Assembly (NCBI GenBank): GCA_949825065.1
Contig: OX463854.1
Span: forward strand, 16,989,226 to 17,053,225
DNA: 64,000 nt
Reading direction: 5' to 3'
Origin: Odontocerum albicorne
Taxonomy: Eukaryota > Arthropoda > Insecta > Trichoptera > Odontoceridae
The position numbers and the translations under genes are program-made. Below, in pieces: positions 33,260 through 42,892 of the stretch (position 1 is the first letter of the stretch; every line of letters begins with the position of its first letter). The notes under the pieces are model-generated. The model searched no databases. It was not told the DNA's origin and saw nothing but the letters and a program-made list of their open reading frames with translations.

Positions 33260-33955
33260 AGAAAAAAACGACACGAGGAAAAAAAAATTAAAGAAAGTAA
33301 AAAAACTACCTACCTTTGGATCTACGATGAAATCAACCACAAATATGTACACAATTTAAGTTAAAATACAATACGTATATGAATAATGGTAGTATGAACG
33401 GTTATTTGTTATATGATCTAAATTAAGATGAATTTAGTGTAAAAAAAGTAAGTATTTTTTTTTAACCGACAATGCACGACTTTCCCGGGCCGACGACCAG
33501 AGAGAGAAAAAAAACAGGGAACAAGCTAACTTAAAAGAAGATTTTTGAAGTCGATTCCCACATGACTTAAGTAAGCGGCAATAAGCAAATATGCAGGTCA
33601 AGTCAGAATATAGCATAAGTATCAAGGACTAAATTTTAGCACTTAGACAATTTTTGTACATGAATTAACTACTAATTTTAATTCAAATGTATGACATCGA
33701 TCTAATTGCTACTAGTCGTGATACGCACTGTCTAAAATGAATATTGTAGAATACCACGCCATGTTTGAACTCATTTTCACGTGGGTGGTCACAAAGTGAT
33801 ATTTGTTAAAATAAAGGAGTTCTTAACCATTTTTAAAGAGAGTGTAATATAGTGGAACTTATGCCCTTTTCTTTACATGATGAGAAAAACAATTATCAGG
33901 TTTCCAAATTACGAGTACTTGGTAGTAGTGATTAATATAAATTGCAAATATATTA
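33260..33955. other. No recognisable gene
   Basis: AT-rich flank between the LINE and a mariner. The open frame 33434-33625 shows no domain. Confidence 0.4.
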
Positions 33956-33957
33956 TA

Positions 33958-35255
33958 CGAGGCATATCCAGAAAGTAAGTGTACTGAATTTTTGTAGGTT
34001 ACAATATTTTTATTTAAACAAAAAAATTACGTGGTTACCGTAGTACATATGTAAGCTATTTTTCGACATAGTCGCCATTCCTCTCAATGCAGGTGGTGAA
34101 GCGGGGTATCAACTTTTTGATGCCTTCCTCGAAGTAGTTTCCCGCCAACCTCTCCGCCCACTTCTCCACCTCCTCCTTTACCTCCTCGTCGGTTGAAAAC
34201 CTTTTTCCACCCATGTGCAGCTTCAGGGAGGTAAAGAGATAATAATCTGAAGGTGCTAGGTCAGAGGAATGCGCGGGATGGTTCAGGACATCCCATTTAA
34301 ATGAGGCGAGCAGTTCCTTCGTGGCGTTGGCCGTTGTGGTCTGGCATTGTCGTGCAGCAGGCAGACTCCCTTTGTCAGCATGCCTCTCCTCTTGTTCTGA
34401 ATCGCCCTCCACAATTTTTTTAGGGTCTCACAGTATCTTGCAGAGTTGATGGTCTCCCCTTGAGGCATATATTCAATTAAAATTATGCCTTGACAGTCCC
34501 AAAACACGGATGCCATGATTTTCTTGGCTGAAATTGTGGTTTTGAACTTTTTGGCGGAGGGTGAAGAGGTGTGACGCCACTGTTGAGACTGCCTTTTGGT
34601 TTCAGGCGTGTATTGTGCAGCCCAAGTTTCATCTCCAGTAACGATGGAGCGGAGAAATTCATCTCCATGGAGTTTGCAGCGCCTCAAAAACTCTTGCCCG
34701 GCCTCCACTCGATTCAACTTGTGTTTGTCTGTCAGCTGTTTTGGGACCCACCTCGCGGACAGTTTGTAGTAGAGATCTGGAGATTTGAGGAAACATCGCA
34801 GAAAGTTCATCCACAGTCAATCTGCGATCGTCACGGACCGCATTTTCGATTTTTTTCACAATTTCGTCAGTCACAATTGAAGGTCTTCCGCTCCTCTGAT
34901 CATCATGCACAGACGTACGACCGTTTTTAAACTCGCGACACCACTTGTACACACTCGTACGATTCATAGCTTTATCATCATATGCAGTTTTCACCTCATT
35001 ATAAACCTCAACCGGAGGTTTTCCCTTCCAAACGAGATAATGGATGACGCCGCGTATTTCGCACTTGGCGGGAAATTGGATTGACATTTTTCACGAAACG
35101 TGTTGTCGCGTCGACACTTCTCAATGTACTGACCTCGAACCGGTCTCGTTGCGGAGGGGAAGTGTCAGGCTACACGGAAGTGTAGCCAACATGTCGAAAA
35201 TAAAATCCATCCGGTCGTGAGAGCCTCAGTACACTTACATTCTGGATACGCCTCG
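33958..35255 (-). mobile_element. Mariner element, 1.30 kb, with TIRs
   Basis: Inverted repeats CGAGGCATATCCAGAAAGTA at the left and the complement of CGAGGCGTATCCAGAATGTA at the right (two mismatches in 20), continuing with AGTGTACTG. TA duplications flank both (33956-33957 and 35256-35257). Length and ends are classic for mariner. Confidence 0.92.
34056..35087 (-). pseudogene. Mariner transposase, two frameshifts
   Basis: The start is ATG 35087. N-terminal helix-turn-helix parts: VIHYLVWKGKPPVEVYNEV, YKWCREFKNGRTSVHDDQRS and GRPSIV. Catalytic motifs are spread over three overlapping frames: TGDETWAAQYTPETK (first Asp), LLHDNARPQ (second Asp), SSDLAPSDYYLF (third Asp). A frameshift near 34790 separates the DNA-binding from the catalytic part. 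A second one near 34335 falls between the second and third Asp; correcting it gives the 34-residue spacing of mariner. The end reads RNGDYVEK and stop at 34056. Confidence 0.87.
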
Positions 35256-35336
35256 TATATCAATGTCATAGCCAAGAAATAAATTTTTCAACTCCAGCAC
35301 CCCTTGTTTTCCAATCCATTTCTAATTCTCAACGTT

Positions 35337-35545
35337 GTATTGTATTATAATACATTTTCACAGTTAATAGTATACTTTGACAGATTTATTGCCATCTAGC
35401 GATGTCTGCCAACCAACCAGAAAGATTTTAGTGAAAACCAGACTGGAACCCTTTTTTTTTAAGAAATGGGGTACGAACAGAAATTGAATCCGCAACCCCC
35501 GGGTCGGAAGATAGGTATTTTGTGGTACTGCGATGATAATCAATC
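35337..35545 (-). repeat. SINE-1 copy
   Basis: Plus-strand order: GACAGATTTATTGCCATCTA, CCAACCAACCAGAAAGATTT, GAAAACCAGACTGGAACCC, then degraded B box (GAACAGAAATTGAATCCGC) and CAACCCCCGGGTCGGAAGA of the tRNA-like head. Confidence 0.65.
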
Positions 35546-35604
35546 AATTATTTCCTAAGGGATCTCCATTCCACCTTACATCGATGCATATTCAGATTGA
35601 TTGG

Positions 35605-35856
35605 CTACTCTGATTTAGCAGAGTCATAAAATAGTTTTGCTACATTTGGTGAAAGTACTGGCAACTTGCTGGGCGGTTTGAGCTTCAGGCCTTTAGCTGC
35701 TTTATAAGTATATTTACTGCGCAGCTATTCTTCTCCTGCGACATTGGACTTACGTCCATCATTGCTATTATTATTTTCACATCCAAGTGTATCGCTGCCG
35801 GAGGATGATTCCCTTTCAGCAGTTCCTTCTTCATCGCTAAGTGATATTGTGTTCAT
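35605..35856 (-). pseudogene. Unrecognised ORF with one in-frame stop
   Basis: On the minus strand a frame of 83 codons starts with ATG at 35856 and ends with TAG at 35605-35607. It is interrupted by one TAG at 35725-35727. The first part is acidic and Ser-rich (MNTISLSDEEGTAERESSSG). The second part is basic and ordered (YTYKAAKGLKLKPPSKLP, VLSPNVAKLFYDSAKSE). The amino-acid composition looks like real protein, unlike the surroundings. I do not recognise the family. It may be an exon of a host gene with an undetected intron (GTAAGT occurs in the middle), a processed pseudogene, or the end of a transposon protein. Confidence 0.35.
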
Positions 35857-36029
35857 AATAAATAAAGAACATTTTGATCTTCTAGTGTAGATGGAGACTT
35901 ATTTTATCCCCTATAAAAGCATGGTTGGTGGTGGGATTGAACTGTAATAAACTTTTTTCGTAATTTTCTTCTTTAAAAAGTACAACATAAATATACTCAT
36001 ATTAGAGTACTGTTTTAGATTGAGGGAGC

Positions 36030-36830
36030 ATTAAAGCCATGGGTACGGAAAACGGGACAAAACTAAATTTATGCTTTAAGTTACATATATATAATAGTTT
36101 AAGATCTATTCTCAGCTTTCCCATTGGTGCATATAATTTTGAAGATGTGGACTGTTTTGTGTACATTAGGTCACAGGTTGACTCTATTAACAATAACAGT
36201 AAAAAAATAAACAAGTGGATACTTTCGGCAAATATGTAAATAATTTGGCCTTATCACCTAACTTAAGTCTCACCTACTTACCAAGAAGATAAAAAGCCAA
36301 CTTTACAAAACATTGTTAAGACCTGTGTTAACTTACGCACGGGAGACCTGGACATTTACAAAGCAGGACAAAAAAGTTCTCCACACCTTTGAGAGAGATT
36401 GTTCGAAGAATATATGGCTCACTTTATGACAATGGTACGCAGATATAGAGGTATAATGAAGAGCTCTATACCCTGTATGGCAATACTAGTGTAGCAAGTT
36501 ATAAAAATTGCTCAAATGCGACGGTTTGGGTACTTATACTGCATGAAGGACATTGACCCTGCAAGTGCAATGAAAGCTTTGTTTAATATTCCAATGGGGC
36601 ACATGAGAGTGGGGAGACTAAAGCTAAGATGGCTGGATGGTGTGACAGAGAACTGCCACACACTCGGTATAACAAATTGGGGAAGGTGTGATACTGAGAG
36701 AGATGGGTGGCAGAGAATCCTGCAGGTATTTAAGACCAATACTGGGTTGATGGTAACAGTTAAGCTTTGTAAAAACCTGTCATTCCAAAATAACTGCAAA
36801 AACAATACCCGCTAGACTTGATGCTCCTAA
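36030..36830 (+). pseudogene. RTE-like LINE ORF2 C-terminal region
   Basis: Shifted plus-strand frames read in order: AYNFEDVDCFVYIRSQV, INNNSKKINKWILSANM, KIKSQLYKTLLRPVLTYARE, TWTFTKQDKKVLHTFER, RRYNEEL-like, QMRRFGYLYCMKDIDPASAM, MRVGRLKLRWLDGVTENC, and TERDGWQRILQVFK. This is the typical region after the RT thumb up to the C-terminus in RTE/BovB-related LINEs. Frameshifts and several stops are present. Confidence 0.75.
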
Positions 36831-36984
36831 CTATTTTATATACATATGTATACATCTCGCGAATCAAACCCCTCACACTTCATCACTCTAGACAGACCAA
36901 AACGTTCATCCCACAATATACTGCACATAATCATAAAAAAAAAAAAAATACCACACTCAAGACCTCACACACACCTTTGCTTCA

Positions 36985-37860
36985 AGTCATTCCTCCTGTA
37001 AGTCCAAGTATTCAAACTCCTGTCGCAATAACAACCACGCTCCGATTGACTGCCTAAATTGTTTTCCTCCTTTTGCCTTTATTGAATTCGGCACCCCATT
37101 GTACGTCATGGGAGCTAAATAGGCATATTGCCTTTGGGCTAAAGACGTTTTAACTCTAGGGATGGTGAACATTTGATCAGTTGCCATGTGTGTCATGTGT
37201 CTCTGCTGAGGCTCCATCTTCCCCTCCTCGCGATGATAGTGCCATAGAATGGGTTTGAAATGTAAATTGGCTATGTTCAGGACCCGATACTCCCTGAAAC
37301 ATTCACTGTGGGATATCGGGCAGGAAGTTTATTAATTATTTTTATAATAAATTTTTGGGAAACCTGCAGTATGTGTTAAGATGCATCCCCTCCAAACTAA
37401 TATACCATAAGACAGTGCCAACTGACATAAGGCGAAGTATATGCTTTTAAGAATATTTTCACTGAGCACATTTCGAATCATATGGAACATGTATCCTAGT
37501 TTACTGATTTTTGTGCCCGAAGCGTTAATATGGACCTCCCAGCGAAGAAACTGATCAACAAAAACTCCAAGATACTTTATACTCTCAACCCTTTCCAAAG
37601 AAACACAACTAGTCAGCCAAAGGTGAACAAGTGTGCAGTGTTACATATTTATTTGTAGGTGCTTGAGTTCTTGTAGAGATGCTAAATGTGATGTATTTAG
37701 TTTTTTGGGAATTTAAGTATCAATAAATTTGAGTCCATCCATTCCTTAACTATATGTAATTCTTCGTTAGCCTTTGAAAATACATCATCCCATGTTCTGC
37801 TTTCCAACAGAACCTTAAAATGTTGATTACTTCCAAAATACTCGATTGCTTTTTGTTATA
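36985..37860 (-). pseudogene. LINE ORF2 C-terminal fragment, another clade
   Basis: Minus-strand frames read WDDVFSKANEELHIVKEWMD, ERVESIKYLGVFVDQFLRWE, ISKLGYMFHMIRNVL, LALSYGILVWRG, then TDQMFTIPRVKTSLAQRQYA, YLAPMTYNGVPNSIKA and RQSIGAWLLLRQE. This fits the end of a CR1/Jockey-like polymerase (YLGVxxD, LxYGIxxWG, RTxxAQRxxxYxAPxxYN). Interruptions near 37330 and 37600 break it. Confidence 0.7.
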
Positions 37861-38159
37861 CATTTTATTTTGATTTATTTTTAATTTAATTATTTTAAAT
37901 ATTAATTTTCTTGCAAGCCTCGCAAGTTTGAGTTACTATATCGGAGTAATTTCCGTTTCAAAAAAATACAACTACTTTAAAATATTATTTTGTTGATGTT
38001 CTCATGTGTTATTTAAGTTTATATTTATTGACACTTTTCTCCATTACACGTGGAGTCTCACATATACCCTCGAGTCCTATATATGACAAAACAATATTTT
38101 ATTACTTGCAAAATTTTAATTTAGATTTTGATTACCATTTTCTTCTGGATTCTATTTGC

Positions 38160-38340
38160 AATATTCATCAGTTTATATTTTCATCAGGAACACAGGAATG
38201 GTACAAAACGCTCCCATTTAGGTCAGACCAACACTGGTATATAGTTTGGATGGATGTCCAATTCATCAAGTTCCTTGTGGTCGATAAAACAGTTGTCCAG
38301 CTGCCAAGCAGCATCCTCATGTATGACTCCTAAACCACCT
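38160..38340. repeat. Repeat segment shared with 18.4 kb
   Basis: CAAGTTCCTTGTGG, GATAAAACAG and CAAGCAGCATCCTCA match 18380-18465 in order. The plus strand has a short open frame here, but no family is recognised. Confidence 0.35.
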
Positions 38341-38459
38341 TACTCTTATTGCGACTGCTACATCCAAAGACAACTTTTCTCATTCATCATGTGATTCGTT
38401 ATCTTATTTGTTATGTTCTGTACAGAGCAGAGCAGTCATGATCATTGGACTTCATCTTA

Positions 38460-39000
38460 TGAGCGAATTGAGTGCAATCGAGCAAGTTGAGGAATACTAA
38501 AACATATATACTCGAACCAAACAGCATCAAAATCTGCTAAGATGGCAGTACACAATATTTTAGTACAAATTTTGATATTTGGGAGTGAAACGTGGACAAA
38601 GACTGAAAAGAGCCTAATAAATGCTGTACAAGTGCATGCACTGAGAATACGTAAGGTGACAATATACGAGAGAATACGGAATGCAGTGATAAGGGATGAA
38701 TGTGTTAAGATGAAGAGCACTCTGATATGGTTTGGGCATGAGGAAAGAACGAATGAAGAAAGACCAACACAAAAAATATTTTGCGCAAATGTGAGTAGAA
38801 AATATAAGGAAGATCAAGGAAATTATGGTTGGATTGAATGATATTTTGTAAGGAAATGTCGAGTCAGAGACATCATAGGAGTTATATAGGTATAGAAGAG
38901 GTGAAGGATGAGTGTTGAAATAGGAAATTCTGACACTCTTGTCTACCCTGATAGGGAAATGGCGTGTATGTCAAAATAATTAATATTTTCTCGACATTTA
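38460..39000 (+). pseudogene. LINE ORF2 C-terminal fragment
   Basis: The open frame 38542-38841 reads GSETWTKTEKSLINAVQV, HALRIRKVTIYERIRNAVI, and KMKSTLIWFGHEERTNEERP, the usual tail of an RTE-like polymerase. Downstream, GGGAAATGGCGTGTATGTC near 38953 gives the family end also seen at 25.5 kb and 54.3 kb. A sister copy is at 11037-11340. Confidence 0.7.
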
Positions 39001-39300
39001 TACTAACTAGACATTTTACCATTTGTGGATAAAATTTGTCATAAAAATGTAGTGAAAAGTAAAATTTTAAGAAACTCAATGTGCATTCAATTTATATCAT
39101 ACCAAATTAGTGAATCCTTATTTAGGTTCATACCGTACCTTATTATCTCACTCCATTAAATCACAACTATTAAGATATCGCTTGGAGCACTTCTATTTTA
39201 GACTAAGTACTCATATATTTATCCTCCGTGCATAATCAAACCAAGTTTACTTTTAGGGATATACAGATAGTTCAAAGACACAAATAAATTTGAAAATTTA
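39001..39300. other. AT-rich spacer downstream of PSMB1
   Basis: No gene or repeat recognised. Confidence 0.4.
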
Positions 39301-39302
39301 AA

Positions 39303-39308
39303 TTTATT
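39303..39308 (-). promoter_or_regulatory. Polyadenylation signal for PSMB1
   Basis: AATAAA on the minus strand, about 110 bases past the PSMB1 stop codon, in a T/A-rich 3' UTR. Confidence 0.5.
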
Positions 39309-39416
39309 TTAATAGTAATACAAAAAAAATAAAATGAGAGCACTTAATATATATTCTATTGTATGTTATGTAAAAGATGATAAAACACCATACAAAAAAA
39401 TATTGAGTACACTTAA

Positions 39417-40115
39417 CTAATCCTTTCTTAATTGGAAGCTTTCCTCAATTATTCCATCCTTGGTGATAACATTTATGAAGATACTGTCTCCAGTGTAAAT
39501 ATCACGTTCTGCGGCAGATATGAAAACATCTTTCAAAATCTTCAATGCTTTTTCTTTCGAAATAGTTTCAGCTTGTACATTTTGCATGTTCTTGAATCCT
39601 ATTTGGTTATCGAGAAGTGGTTGAAGTAGAGCTCCAGCTGAGCCACCAGCTTTAAAGTTGGATCTTTCACAGTGTCCTATCGGATCGTAGCTGTAAACAC
39701 ATCCTTTGCCTTCAGTATCTAGCCCGGCAAGCACATTAGAAATATAGTATGGGAAGAACCGTTTGTAATAAAGCATTGTCGATAGCAACTGCGCTATAGC
39801 TGGAGTGGCCATAGGTTTGTGGTGTTCATGGAGGTACATTTGCAATCTAGCTTGCAATAATCTTGTTAAGGTTAGGGTGTCACACCAACATCCTGTAGCT
39901 CCCAGGATAGTCGCATCGGATAGTTTAAACAATTTCTTTTGCTCACGAGTGTAAATCGAAAATCCTGTACTCAAACGAGTGTCAGCACCAATGACAACAA
40001 AATCGTCTCCTGCAATTGCTACAACACTACCACCATTGTCCGCGTAAGGACTAAACGAGACCATTTTAGCGCCCGCAACTTCGTAATCGGGAAAAGATTC
40101 AACCTGGGCGAGCAT
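39417..40115 (-). CDS. PSMB1: 20S proteasome subunit beta type-1 (beta-6)
   Basis: One of seven beta subunits of the 20S core; it is structural, without the N-terminal catalytic threonine. It acts in cytosol and nucleus in ubiquitin-dependent protein breakdown. The ORF of 232 residues fits the family (about 235-241). The start is MLAQVESFPDYEVAGAKMVS with ATG in the context AGAAATG. The beta fold shows NGGSVVAIAGDDFVVIGADT, RLSTGFSIYTREQKKLFKLS, GCWCDTLTLTRLL, FPYYISNVLAGLD, YSYDPIGHCERSNFKAGGSA and the family end EESFQLRKD. No intron interrupts the coding sequence. No target duplication or downstream poly(A) tract marks it as a retrocopy, and all motifs are intact. It is therefore taken as the working gene, though an intron in the 5' UTR is possible. 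Drosophila orthologue: Prosbeta6. Confidence 0.95.
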   Translation of the reverse strand: MLAQVESFPDYEVAGAKMVSFSPYADNGGSVVAIAGDDFVVIGADTRLSTGFSIYTREQKKLFKLSDATILGATGCWCDTLTLTRLLQARLQMYLHEHHKPMATPAIAQLLSTMLYYKRFFPYYISNVLAGLDTEGKGCVYSYDPIGHCERSNFKAGGSAGALLQPLLDNQIGFKNMQNVQAETISKEKALKILKDVFISAAERDIYTGDSIFINVITKDGIIEESFQLRKD

Positions 40116-40609
40116 TTCTGAAACTTACAAAACGTTTCGAGAATGAAAATTTAACTCAACTTAAAAATGTATAAAAATGACAAGCCTGTGACAAGCGCTT
40201 TTTGAAAATGAATGTCATTTTGGTGTTGCTATTAATCATCAACAATTCCCAGCAGGTTAAACTTGGTCCCTTTTTCAATTATTACAAAATCGGGGCTAGA
40301 ATAGATCCAAATACAATATTGTATTAAAAATAATATTCTATATTCTTACAAATGTGAACAATTAACTAAAAGGTGTAACCAAATTTATATAACATAATTA
40401 CTTAAAACCTCCAACTTGATCCAGAAAAGAGTAAAGTAGGTCGTCGTTGCTAGGTATTTTAGTTGAAGATTCTTTTGCAATTCTAGTTGAAAAGCGAAAC
40501 TGTGCCGTGGAGTTTTCGTTTCTTTCCACTTTTTTTCCCTATTTAAGTGAGTGAGCTGTTGCACATAATCAAACTTACCAGTCACACCGGTATATTGAAT
40601 CCGATGGCA
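40116..40609. promoter_or_regulatory. Presumed PSMB1 promoter region
   Basis: Directly upstream of PSMB1. No TATA box at a good distance is obvious; AT-rich with a pyrimidine-rich patch near 40515-40540. The transcription start cannot be fixed from sequence. Confidence 0.3.
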
Positions 40610-40840
40610 CATCTTAAGGGAGACGATCAGAGCACAGCGGCATGTTTTTCCTCTTTCTTTGAAAGAATAAATATGATCGAAGTGTATATCCTTATACTCC
40701 CGAATAATAACCGGGGGGAAAAAAAATACAAAAATCCTGTGTCATTCGAAGGAAGTAGAACAGTGAGGGGTTTGAACCAGCAACCCTCCGCACAGAACTC
40801 CAGTGCGTTAACTCATGGCCATGCACTTTACGTTAAATCT
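40610..40840 (-). repeat. SINE-2 copy
   Basis: On the minus strand the head is tRNA-like: A-box region CATGGCCATGAGTTAACGCA and B box CTGGTTCAAACCCC, followed by CACTGTTCTACTTCC and the body CGATCATATTTATTC. It matches 19110-19310 over about 200 bp. It is inserted between PSMB1 and spenito, about 500 bp upstream of PSMB1. Confidence 0.7.
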
Positions 40841-42811
40841 TGATTGTGTGACTTTCAGTTTTTAAAATAATTTCGAAGATAAATCATTCGATAAAATAAA
40901 ATTTGGCTTAGAATATTCAGAAAATACATTAAATAACATTGACCACTCCATATTTTTATTTTATCGAGAATCAGTTGAAATTTCACATTAACATTTTTTA
41001 CGACGCACTAATTATTACTGTGTATGAAAGACATAACACTAGACATAATTATTTTTTACAGCACAATTTAGTAATAAATTGTTATTTTGTGACTTTTCTC
41101 AAAAAGTATCAATTTTAAAGCTTTCACGCTATTACGATACATCTAGCGAAAAATGATACTTAAATTACAAAGTATGATGTTTTGAACGAATTCAACAGAA
41201 TAAGCTAAATTAATTTAACAGAATTAATTTTTAGTTTCTATTTTGATTATTTCTGTAAATATCGATAAGTTGTGTTGTTTTATCGGACATGAAAAAATGT
41301 TTCAAGATGTTCTCTTGTTTTGTATGATAACCTATTTTGGTTAAAAAAGAAAACATTTTATAATTTTCATGTTTCTTCAAATTAGTGTTTACACCAGTGA
41401 AATCATAAACCCCGAGTTTAAAAGCATCTTATCAACTTGGTTATAGATTTCGTAACATATTAGAGAATTTTATGATAAATATTGGCAAAAACTGTTTTTT
41501 TTATTTGTTTTTTTTTTCTCTTCTCTTGATTGTTATATTTTATCACATGTTTGTTATATTTGATCAAATATGAACAAATAATCTATTTCATTTATTAAAA
41601 GCTCCATTGGAAATTGATTTTTATTTTGAAGTAAACAGGAATCGAAAAATATTCTTTATATGTGAAGAGTTATTTTCTTTTTTCCAATATATAAAAAAGT
41701 CTCCACGTGTTTAATATATTATACCATAAAGATGTCTCCTGTTTAAGTTTTAGGGAATTGTAAACAAAATTGTTGACTTTTTCCCCCGTCTTCTACAAAA
41801 TGTAAAAGAGTTTAATTATTATTTTTTGAACTTGCAATATTAGTTTAATGCGTGAATTTTTTGCCACCAAAATTAAATTAAAACGTTTAGTACAATATCA
41901 ACGTTCACAAAATCTTTTAAAAAATAAACTAATATGAAACATTCAAGCTTATGAACAATATGTTGGTAGTTCGTTTTTCTTATAAATAAGAAAAATTGTC
42001 ATTGAATCTATAAATATAGATTAAGTTTAAATGTATCATGTCGTTTAGTTTATACACGCTATTTTAAACAACATTCTTAATTGGTACATATATACATTTT
42101 TTATATCGTTCCTAAGGAAAATCTTTTTGTGACGTTTTAAATTGTCGTGAGATATGAAATATAATGTAGAATACACAAATCAAGCAAAAATTACAATACA
42201 AGTAAAATAGTGAGCGATTTGAGCTTTTACTTTTCACTCATAGTTATCAGATATTTTATTGACAATAATTATTTTTGGATAACGTTCATAATATTATAAG
42301 CTCGCAACAATTCATAAACGGTAATAATCAGTTGAAACTTTAAATTATCTAGAATTATTATTTTTTAAATTAGTTTTATTTAGTGACTCGTAGTTTAAAA
42401 ATGATTTTAATTTTGTGGCACATATCATCCTAGTTTGGGTGGATTGCCTATTATAAAAGAATATAAAAGAAACAAGTTGAATTTAATAAAAATATCATGA
42501 AAGAAAAAAGTTTTGCAAGTTTAACCGTTTTTTTTGTCAATTTTTTAATCTGGCAATGTCTTTGTTGGTTCCGTTTCCGTTTCAACGTTTGTGGTGTTTT
42601 CACTGCCGAATGCCGTGGATTCCCGAGACACGTATCAGTTTTATTTTTAAAAGAAACTTTTATGTCCTGTGACGTGTGTAATTTGTTTTCTTATATATTT
42701 TGTTCTATATGTGAGTGCAAAGAAATAATTTATTATTTTTATAAGATGTTTCGCATCGACATAGTTTAAGGTGTGGCAGTTTAGTTTGTGACGCCATTAT
42801 GTTTTTTTCAG
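40841..42811 (+). other. Intergenic and probable spenito 5' intron
   Basis: AT-rich, no coding sense. A splice acceptor (TTTTTTTCAG) ends at 42811. A less AT-rich block at 42560-42640 with CCGTTTCCG and CCCGAGAC words, followed by a GTGAGT donor near 42710, may be the 5'-UTR exon of spenito. The open frame 42497-42769 is hydrophobic and has no family. No second gene is seen. Confidence 0.35.
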
Positions 42812-42892
42812 ACATCCGTGCCGAGTGCTACAACTTTAATGATTGGATTACCGCGTAGCGACAGAGACCGAATAACCGTCAAAATACGCAAC

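Noticed and set aside
41260..41267. TATCGATA (DRE-like) between PSMB1 and spenito
   Set aside because: It is more than 1.1 kb from either gene, and the same word occurs by chance at 27977 in an unrelated place.
42497..42769. 90-codon hydrophobic frame upstream of spenito
   Set aside because: No family, biased to Phe/Cys, and it overlaps a likely 5'-UTR exon and intron; not treated as a gene.
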